This document shows positions 32,999 to 39,310 of a stretch of 39,310 nt of DNA, in pieces (the stretch's first letter is position 1; every line of letters starts with the position of its first letter). The notes below the pieces were generated by a model. That model made no database searches and was not told where the DNA came from. It saw nothing but the letters and a program-made list of their open reading frames with translations. The stretch comes from Bacteroidales bacterium (GTDB lineage Bacteria; Bacteroidota; Bacteroidia; Bacteroidales; VadinHA17), in NCBI GenBank assembly GCA_021738535.1, contig JAIPBU010000035.1, positions 1 to 39,310 on the forward strand. Reading direction: 5' to 3'. The translations under genes and the position numbers were made by a program.

Positions 32999-33884
32999 TC
33001 ATAAGTCCTGTCCCCTCTGTAAATCTGACAATATAGTAGAAGTATTTAAAGTCACTGATTTTCTTGTTAGCAGACAGGAATTCCCATTGATGAAATGCAG
33101 TGATTGTTTCTTTATTTTCACTAACGACTATCCCCAGGAAAATGAAGCTGCAAACTACTACCTGTCTGAAGACTACATTTCACATTCTGACACCAGGAAA
33201 GGGATTATTAATAAAATTTACCACCTTGTACGGGGCTATATGCTGAAACGCAAGTTCAGCATGCTCAGAAGGGTGTCCCCTGCGGGCAAACAAAGTGTGC
33301 TGGATATTGGTTGCGGAACTGGTTACTTCCCCCTCTACCTTAACCAGAAAGGATGGCTCTGCAAAGGATTAGAAATCAGCGATGAAGCGAGGAATTTTGC
33401 ATATAAAAAACATGGTCTGACAATTGATAAACCCGAAAAAATCGAAGACTTTGAGCTGGGCAGTTTTGATATAGTTACGATGTGGCATACCCTGGAACAT
33501 TTTTATGATCCGGATAACTATATGAAAAATGTTCATCGTATTCTCAGGAAAAACGGCTTGCTTGTAATAGCCCTCCCAAACAACTCATCTTATGATGCCG
33601 GCTATTATTCGAAATACTGGGCTGCATGGGATGTTCCCCGCCATCTATGGCATTTTGATCCTCATACAATCGAAAGATATGCCGGCGGTCGTGGTTTTGT
33701 GCCTGTTAAAACATTCAGGTTACCTTTTGATGCATTTTATGTATCAGTGCTAAGTGAAAAACACAAAGGGTCAGGGACTGCAGTGATTAAAGGGTTTTTC
33801 CGCGGGTTTATATCGTGGTTCACCGCGCTGACAAGGCGAAGCAGGACAAGCTCGCTTGTGTACATATTCAGGAAGAATCAGTAA
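32991..33884 (+). CDS. SAM-dependent methyltransferase with N-terminal zinc ribbon
   Basis: This 297-residue protein starts with a zinc ribbon (Cys7, Cys10, Cys36, Cys39) and has a class I methyltransferase domain: DIGCGTGYF at 105-113, KGLEIS at 125-130 and DIVTMWHTLEHFYDP. The zinc-ribbon/methyltransferase fusion is common in surface-glycan and sugar-modification loci. It overlaps the YfhO gene by 8 nt at its start and the convergent PorP/SprF gene by 7 nt at its end. The methyl acceptor is unknown. Confidence 0.9.
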   Translation: MPDHKSCPLCKSDNIVEVFKVTDFLVSRQEFPLMKCSDCFFIFTNDYPQENEAANYYLSEDYISHSDTRKGIINKIYHLVRGYMLKRKFSMLRRVSPAGKQSVLDIGCGTGYFPLYLNQKGWLCKGLEISDEARNFAYKKHGLTIDKPEKIEDFELGSFDIVTMWHTLEHFYDPDNYMKNVHRILRKNGLLVIALPNNSSYDAGYYSKYWAAWDVPRHLWHFDPHTIERYAGGRGFVPVKTFRLPFDAFYVSVLSEKHKGSGTAVIKGFFRGFISWFTALTRRSRTSSLVYIFRKNQ

Positions 33885-34867
33885 CGATCAAGCCATCTAT
33901 ACCGCCTGGCACTACTTCCAAATTTCATTGCTATCATAAGTTCATGCGAACCGTAGGTATAACTTTGTATCTCGTTAAATGAATAGTCAAAAGCGTAACC
34001 AAAATAAAGGTTATCGAATCTTGCTCCCACGCTGGTTATAACAACATTCCCCGTACGATAGGATAATCCAGCCCAGAAATCCTCTTTGAAAGAATACCTT
34101 AATCCAATATCAACCTGTGGTTTCAATTGCTCTGACATCCTGAACATGAAATTTGGATGTAACTCGCTGTCAACAGAAAGTGGGAAAGTATACGAACCAA
34201 ACAGGTAATAGTGCCTCATTAATGTAAGATTCTCATAACCCGGATTTCCCAGTTTTATATAAGACTGGAAAAGCTGCTCTACCGAGAAGCCGGCGTTAAA
34301 CCTGTAATTCAGGACATAAACCCCGAAATTAGCGTCAGGTATGAATACTCCCTGCCTCAGGTTACTGTTAAGAATAGGATCATTGGGATCTTCAAACCGT
34401 ATCTTTTGATCATCTATCCGGAAATGGAATCCTGTTGCTGACAGTCCAAACGAAAGCTGTGTACCCCCGTAAAGCCAGGTATGATATGCGTAGGTCAACT
34501 GCATACCAGTCCTGTTAATCAGTCCGTTCCTGTCGCTAAAAACATAACCCCCGATACCAACCCTGCCATCGCGACTGGGTTTAAACTGGCCTCTTTTCTT
34601 AACACTTGTGGATTTGATAATATAACTTCTTTTCAGGAGTCTTGTCTGGTAGCTGAAGGAATATGTCCGTGGTGCCCCGGAATATCCAAGCCATTGTTCA
34701 CGGGCTGTCAGGTTAAGACTTGTATACCCGTCACTCCCTGCAACCGCCGGATTAATAAGATACCTGTTATACAGGTACTGGCTGTATAATGGCAGCTGCT
34801 GTGCAAATGACACTGCAGACAGGGAAAGCAAAAATATTAATATGACTATTCGTCTCTTCAGCACCAT
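33878..34867 (-). CDS. Type IX secretion membrane protein, PorP/SprF family
   Basis: This 329-residue protein has a signal peptide ending near residue 22 (VSFAQ) and the family opening LPLYSQYLYNRYLINPAVAGS, followed by alternating beta-strand patterns of an outer-membrane barrel and a C-terminal YTYGSHELMIAMKF. PorP/SprF proteins assist export or surface attachment of type IX substrates; in Flavobacterium SprF is needed for SprB. It lies 7 nt downstream of the giant repeat protein that carries a type B sorting domain, the order and pairing expected for such a partner. Confidence 0.93.
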   Translation of the reverse strand: MVLKRRIVILIFLLSLSAVSFAQQLPLYSQYLYNRYLINPAVAGSDGYTSLNLTAREQWLGYSGAPRTYSFSYQTRLLKRSYIIKSTSVKKRGQFKPSRDGRVGIGGYVFSDRNGLINRTGMQLTYAYHTWLYGGTQLSFGLSATGFHFRIDDQKIRFEDPNDPILNSNLRQGVFIPDANFGVYVLNYRFNAGFSVEQLFQSYIKLGNPGYENLTLMRHYYLFGSYTFPLSVDSELHPNFMFRMSEQLKPQVDIGLRYSFKEDFWAGLSYRTGNVVITSVGARFDNLYFGYAFDYSFNEIQSYTYGSHELMIAMKFGSSARRYRWLDRY

Positions 34868-34874
34868 AATTAAA

Positions 34875-37800
34875 CTATCTTATAACTGTAACGTCACCAA
34901 TGGCCGGTTTCGTACCATTATGTAGATTTATTATATAATGATATGTATCAACCGGCAACTTCCTGCCGTTACTTGTTCCATCCCAGGGTATGGGATATCC
35001 TTTATCAGAAGCCCATACAATCTCTCCCCACCTGTTGAATATTCTTATCTCAACATCAGGGTACAGATGGATTAGCTCAATATTCCATACATCGTTTATA
35101 TTGTCCCCGTTAGGCGATATCGCATTAGGTATGGTAAGACAATTCTCCTGTTCCGGCTCAACCGTTATTGTATCAGTAAGACTGCAACCGTTATCATCAG
35201 TAACAGTAACCCGGAATTCACCGGCAGCAACATTATCCTTATAACTTGATGTGGAATTATCATACCACAGATAATCATATGATGATGTAACAAAGCCACC
35301 ACTTACCTCAAGAGTAATTTCACCATCAGGCAGATCCCTGCAGAAAGGCTGGACAATTTCTGCACTGAGAACAATTGAATCAGGCTGTGTAAGCTGTATT
35401 ACCGTATCAACGCTACAGCTATTATCATCAACAATCATTATACCATACTGTCCTGCACGCATTCCCGTCCTTTCACTTCCTGTATATCCATCAGTCCAGT
35501 AATAATCCACAACACCTACGCCGTTCTCAGGAATAATCTCAACTGTACCTGTGCTGTCGCCGTAACAGTTGACATTAAACCCTCCGTAATCACTCTGCGA
35601 GATGTCCAGACCCATAATAAATTCTCCCGGTTGTATCAATTCTGTTGTATCAATTACAGTACAATAATTATTATCCACTATACTTATAACATACTCTCCT
35701 GCTCCCACACCGCTAATATCCTGGTCAGAAGAACTGAAACCGTCAGGACCGGTCCATGTGTATGAATACGGCTCTTCTCCACTGGTCATTGATATATCAA
35801 TGGATCCGTCTTCTTTACCAAAACAACTTATATTATACCCGTTATATTCAGAAATATCCTTTTCGAATTCAAGCGGCGGTGGCAATGAGACATATGCTGT
35901 ATCCGATATGAAACAACCGTAATCATCAGTAATATCTACGTAGTATATGCCTTCAGTGAGTCCCGTTATATCTTTCGTATCTGCGCCGGTAGACCATGAA
36001 TAGTTATATGGCCCTGAGCCTCCGCTTACTTCAAGGCTGATAGTTCCGTTGTCCAGACCCGCAGATTCACAGGTTATATCTGTTACCGTGTGTTCAACAC
36101 TTAACGGGGCCGGTTCGATCAGGGAGATACTGTCTATCACCTGGCAACCATTAAGGTCTGTTACTTTCACGATATACCGGCCTGCACTAAGATCTTCCTG
36201 GTTTTGCTGGTAAACATTTAACCCGGAACCATCCGGCGTTGACCATTCGTAACTATATCCTGTACCTGATCCGCCTGCAGCAACCACCTCCAGGTCAGCT
36301 GTCCCGCCATTACAGTTAATGTTATAATTACCATCATACGTAACAGTAGGATTGAAAGTAACAGTAAGACTATCAGGTTGGGCAAGTGTGAAATCAAAAC
36401 TCATTGTACAACCATTTGCATCAGTTACCACCAAATTGTACTGACCGGCTGTAAGCCCATCCTGATCTCTTTCATTCTCCTGAATTCCGGATCCGTCAGG
36501 ACCGGTCCACTGGAATGAATTTGTTCCTGATCCGCCAGCAAATGCCAGGTCTATAGATCCATTGGCAGACCCGTAGCATGATACATTATAACCTCCTTCA
36601 TATTCTGATAATTCTGAAGTGGCCAGAGTAATACCGTCCGGCTCAGTCAGTGTTACGCTGTCGAGGTACTGGCATCCCAGTGTATCGGTTATTTGCAGGT
36701 AGTATTTCCCTGCGGGAACACCAACGATATGATCAAGGGTATTGTCTCCGTTTATTGTACCGTCATAAGTATACCACAGGTACTTATAATCACCATTGCC
36801 TCCGCTGACATTAACAGCTGAAATCTCCCCGTCACTGTAACCTTTACAGCTAATATTATAACCGGCATAATCACTCAGCTCAAAATCGACGCTAATTGGT
36901 TGGGGACTCCTTACCTCCCTGTCATATTCATAGTAACAACCATTAATATCAAGTATTGTAAGATGGTAATCACCCCTTGTAGCATCATTAACATAAACAT
37001 ATGTTGAAGGATCACCCGGATCATACTTATCATATATTAAATCTCCGTCTACAATAGTATCGGTCTCATTCTTAACCAGCCAAATAGTATATGGATCATC
37101 TTCCCCCTCAAAGTAACTAATCAGAATTTCTCCGTCAGCCGCATCATAACACGAAGTATTACCGATGTAATAAGGTGGTTTGAAAGGTGAATATAATGTA
37201 AATGACGGGGGAGCCTTGGTTATTTCAATATAATCACTGTTTGTGCAGCCGAGGTTATCTGTAGCTACAACAGTATATATTCCGCCCCTCAGATCAGATA
37301 CATCTGTTACATTATGCGCTGAAAATCCAAACGGGCCGCTCCAGTCTATTGTCAATGGTTCTGTTCCTTTACCCATAATTGACCGGAGTGCCAGATCATA
37401 GTTACTGTTACATGTAAGAGGGTTGGTCACAATAATTTCCTGGACAGGATCGGAATGAACCTTTACTTCAGCTGTATTTATTGATCCCGCGGCACATCCT
37501 GTCCCCACTGATCTTGGGGTTATATGATAATATACAGACTGAACAGTATCGCTGGTATTTTCATAAGTATAGTCTATTAGATGTCCCGGGCTAAGATCAT
37601 TTTGCGAATCGGTATTTCCAACCAGATCACCAGCCCCACCTGTGACATTTGCGGTATAATCAAACCTCAATACTCCATGCGTCATTACAGTAGGACTGGT
37701 TATCTCTACCCCGGTCATGCCCTGGTTGCATATCCTGTCTGCTGTAATAACAGGGATTACCCGGGGTGTCGGGTTGATCCAGACCCTTACAGTATCTCTT

Positions 37801-39310
37801 ATCCCTTCACATTTTTGATTATTGTTAGCATCAAGTGTATAAGGAGTGAATATATACATTATCATACGTGCGGTATCACCGGTATTGGTAATGCTTTCGT
37901 CTATCAGGTCTGCTGTAATAAGATTATTCCTGTCTGTGTAACCTGATATTTCACTGTAATTATTTATTACCTGCAGGTTAAATTCAATGCCTGTAGTAGC
38001 CTGGGTTGGTGAAGCAAAATTGATAGTTACTGCATCATTATTACACAATGTATCACTGGCAATATATGAGAATATTCTTGGTGTAGGCTCTACCCATATA
38101 TCTATTGTTCGTTGTATGCCGGTACATCTTAATGTGCCGTTACCTGTTACTGTATAAGGAGTAACTGTGATTACTGCCCTCTGCTTGCGGTCACTAAGAT
38201 TATCAAAGGTCTCATTGATAAAGTCTCCTGTTAATAATCCTGTACCAGAGCCTGATGTGGTAACTGTGAGACTGTCGGTTTCGTCTATGGCTATTGAATA
38301 ATCAAATCTTACAGGTAGTGTTGATTCTGTTGGTGACAGTATCTCTATGTCTGTTGTCTCAAGATCACAAATAGTATCCTGGGCAGGAACCAGGCTCAGT
38401 CTTGGTGTAGGCTCTACCCAGATATCAATGGTGCTTTGGATACCTGTACATCTAGTTGCCCCTGTAGCTGTTACTGTATAAGGAATAACAGTTATTACTG
38501 CTCTTTGCTTACGGTCACTTAAGTTATCAAAAGTTTCATTGATAAAATCTCCTGTAAGTAATCCCATACCGGATCCTGAAGAAGTTACGCTAAGACTGTC
38601 AGAATTATCCACTGAAACACTGTATCCGAATCTAACAGGTAATGTCGCTTCTGTAGGTGATTGTATCTCTATGTCTGTTGTCTCAAGATCACAGATGGTG
38701 TCCTGGGCAGGCAGCAGGCTTAGTCTTGGTGTAGGCTCTACCCAGATATCTATAGTCCTGTCTACTCCTGTACATCTTAAGGTGCCATTACCTGTTACGG
38801 TATACGGGGTAACGGTAATTACTGCCCTTTGCTTACGGTCACTGAGGTTATCAAAAGTCTCATTGATAAAGTCTCCGGTTAGCAATCCGGATCCACTTCC
38901 ACTGGTTGTTACATTAAGACTGTCACTGTCATCAACTGCTACTGTATAATCAAATCGTACAGGGTTAGTGGCCTGGGTCGGTGATAGTATCTCTATGTCT
39001 GTTGTCTCAAGATCACAGATAGTGTCCTGTGCAGGTAGCAGGCTTAGTCTTGGTGTAGGCTCTACCCAGATATCAATAGTCCTGTCTACTCCTGTACATC
39101 TCAAGCTGCCGTTACCTGTTACTGTATAAGGAGTAACTGTAATTACTGCCCTTTGCTTGCGGTCACTGAGGTTATCAAAAGTCTCATTGATAAAGTCACC
39201 GGTCAGTAAGCCGGATCCACTTCCACTGGTTGTTACGTTAAGGCTGTCACTGTTATCTACTGCTACTGTATAATCAAATCGTACAGGGTTAGTGGCCTGG
39301 GTCGGTGATA
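34875..39310 (-). CDS. Giant SprB-like secreted adhesin, T9SS type B sorting domain (5' end beyond window)
   Basis: The reading frame is open from the window edge to the TAA-type end at 34875, giving at least 1,477 residues; the true start lies outside. The TTG at 39104 is only an internal leucine codon of a repeat. From N to C terminus it shows: PKD-like repeats of 108 residues (about 37400-39310, at least six, the first four nearly alike, later two diverged, each with a WVEPTPR-type end); about eight SprB-like repeats (about 35150-37200) with the pattern YNxSCxG..DGxI....GG..PYxYxW; and a C-terminal 88-residue gliding-type sorting domain (IPNAISPNGDNINDVW, IFNRWGE, PWDGTSNG, LPVDTYHYII, VTVIR). 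It should be exported by the type IX system to the surface for adhesion or gliding. A PorP/SprF gene follows 7 nt later. Confidence 0.93.
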   Translation of the reverse strand, partial: SPTQATNPVRFDYTVAVDNSDSLNVTTSGSGSGLLTGDFINETFDNLSDRKQRAVITVTPYTVTGNGSLRCTGVDRTIDIWVEPTPRLSLLPAQDTICDLETTDIEILSPTQATNPVRFDYTVAVDDSDSLNVTTSGSGSGLLTGDFINETFDNLSDRKQRAVITVTPYTVTGNGTLRCTGVDRTIDIWVEPTPRLSLLPAQDTICDLETTDIEIQSPTEATLPVRFGYSVSVDNSDSLSVTSSGSGMGLLTGDFINETFDNLSDRKQRAVITVIPYTVTATGATRCTGIQSTIDIWVEPTPRLSLVPAQDTICDLETTDIEILSPTESTLPVRFDYSIAIDETDSLTVTTSGSGTGLLTGDFINETFDNLSDRKQRAVITVTPYTVTGNGTLRCTGIQRTIDIWVEPTPRIFSYIASDTLCNNDAVTINFASPTQATTGIEFNLQVINNYSEISGYTDRNNLITADLIDESITNTGDTARMIMYIFTPYTLDANNNQKCEGIRDTVRVWINPTPRVIPVITADRICNQGMTGVEITSPTVMTHGVLRFDYTANVTGGAGDLVGNTDSQNDLSPGHLIDYTYENTSDTVQSVYYHITPRSVGTGCAAGSINTAEVKVHSDPVQEIIVTNPLTCNSNYDLALRSIMGKGTEPLTIDWSGPFGFSAHNVTDVSDLRGGIYTVVATDNLGCTNSDYIEITKAPPSFTLYSPFKPPYYIGNTSCYDAADGEILISYFEGEDDPYTIWLVKNETDTIVDGDLIYDKYDPGDPSTYVYVNDATRGDYHLTILDINGCYYEYDREVRSPQPISVDFELSDYAGYNISCKGYSDGEISAVNVSGGNGDYKYLWYTYDGTINGDNTLDHIVGVPAGKYYLQITDTLGCQYLDSVTLTEPDGITLATSELSEYEGGYNVSCYGSANGSIDLAFAGGSGTNSFQWTGPDGSGIQENERDQDGLTAGQYNLVVTDANGCTMSFDFTLAQPDSLTVTFNPTVTYDGNYNINCNGGTADLEVVAAGGSGTGYSYEWSTPDGSGLNVYQQNQEDLSAGRYIVKVTDLNGCQVIDSISLIEPAPLSVEHTVTDITCESAGLDNGTISLEVSGGSGPYNYSWSTGADTKDITGLTEGIYYVDITDDYGCFISDTAYVSLPPPLEFEKDISEYNGYNISCFGKEDGSIDISMTSGEEPYSYTWTGPDGFSSSDQDISGVGAGEYVISIVDNNYCTVIDTTELIQPGEFIMGLDISQSDYGGFNVNCYGDSTGTVEIIPENGVGVVDYYWTDGYTGSERTGMRAGQYGIMIVDDNSCSVDTVIQLTQPDSIVLSAEIVQPFCRDLPDGEITLEVSGGFVTSSYDYLWYDNSTSSYKDNVAAGEFRVTVTDDNGCSLTDTITVEPEQENCLTIPNAISPNGDNINDVWNIELIHLYPDVEIRIFNRWGEIVWASDKGYPIPWDGTSNGRKLPVDTYHYIINLHNGTKPAIGDVTVIR
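35140..37200 (-). repeat. SprB-like protein repeat array (about eight copies)
   Basis: The translated region repeats every 70 to 85 residues a cysteine-containing core (NISCKGYSDGEIS, NVSCYGSANGSID, NINCNGG, ISCFGKEDGSID and others) followed by a GG..YxYxW strand and a closing ITDxxGC motif. The copies diverged at DNA level, in contrast to the 324-bp repeats upstream. Confidence 0.8.
38029..39310 (-). repeat. 324-bp in-frame tandem repeats
   Basis: The 5' part of the giant gene repeats with a period of 324 bp: the shared GTTGTCTCAAGATC lies at 38353, 38677 and 39001. Units correspond to 108 residues. The first complete and the third visible unit differ at 13 of 108 residues. The copy cut by the window edge differs from the next one at only two residues of about 80. 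A more diverged unit spans about 38029-38352 and another lies just beyond it. Confidence 0.9.

Noticed and set aside
38539..38949. Plus-strand open frame of 136 codons in the adhesin region
   Set aside because: It is antisense to the conserved repeat-coding strand and exists only because the repeats lack stops in that frame; the same holds for 37581-37946.
38029..39310. Regular repeats resembling a CRISPR or other non-coding array
   Set aside because: The 324-bp period is an exact multiple of three, the repeats are in frame in a long open gene, and there are no short repeats with unique spacers.

Overview
The window looks like chromosomal DNA of a Bacteroidota bacterium, most likely a Bacteroidales/Marinilabiliales-type anaerobe or facultative anaerobe. 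Evidence: a type IX secretion (T9SS) substrate with a gliding-type C-terminal sorting domain next to a PorP/SprF gene; an sdh/frd operon in the order cytochrome b, flavoprotein, iron-sulfur subunit with a di-heme-type cytochrome b; the eukaryote-like single-chain class II glycyl-tRNA synthetase; YfhO; and several candidate promoters fitting the Bacteroidota consensus TTTG-N19/20-TAnnTTTG. No phage, plasmid, IS element or CRISPR array was recognised.

Layout. 1-356: a long imperfect palindrome, a bidirectional hairpin terminator and tRNA-Leu(CAA) on the minus strand. 357-1610 (minus): an ECF sigma factor between two small membrane proteins, probably an autonomous sigma/anti-sigma-like module. 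1682-2419: an exported trypsin-like lipoprotein. 2613-4671 (plus): dCMP deaminase overlapping a C-terminal-processing (S41) peptidase. 4689-6876 (minus): a GH29 fucosidase lipoprotein with an alpha/beta hydrolase. 6982-10356 (plus): sdhCAB/frdCAB. 10440-16999: a polytopic membrane protein, an M28 peptidase, an M24B Xaa-Pro aminopeptidase, an unknown 235-residue helical protein, a CPBP membrane protease and a TTG-initiated DusB-type tRNA-dihydrouridine synthase whose stop codon lies in a REP-like inverted repeat.

17086-21862 (minus) is a compact run: nadB, a second CPBP protease, an ECF sigma factor, a zinc-finger anti-sigma factor and two Spy/CpxP-like envelope proteins with Gly/Arg-rich tails. 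I read the last four as an envelope-stress or metal-sensing module, with the Spy-like proteins as sensor or effector chaperones.

21987-33884 holds glycyl-tRNA synthetase followed by a surface-glycan region: two GT4 glycosyltransferases, a rhamnosyltransferase-like protein, an FkbM methyltransferase, a protein resembling the C-terminal domain of D-glucuronyl C5-epimerases, a divergently placed Wzx-type flippase, a YfhO membrane protein and a SAM methyltransferase. The middle of this cluster is visibly more AT-rich than its surroundings. 33878-39310 (minus) ends the window with a PorP/SprF-family protein and, upstream of it, a giant secreted protein cut by the window edge: at least six PKD-like repeats (the N-terminal ones nearly identical, 324-bp period), about eight SprB-like repeats and a T9SS type B sorting domain. 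This pair matches the sprB-sprF arrangement of gliding and adhesin loci.

The most noteworthy items are the repeat-expanding SprB-like adhesin with its partner, the sigma/anti-sigma/twin Spy-like module, the C5-epimerase-like gene in an AT-rich glycan island, and several intergenic repeat families that form gene ends.
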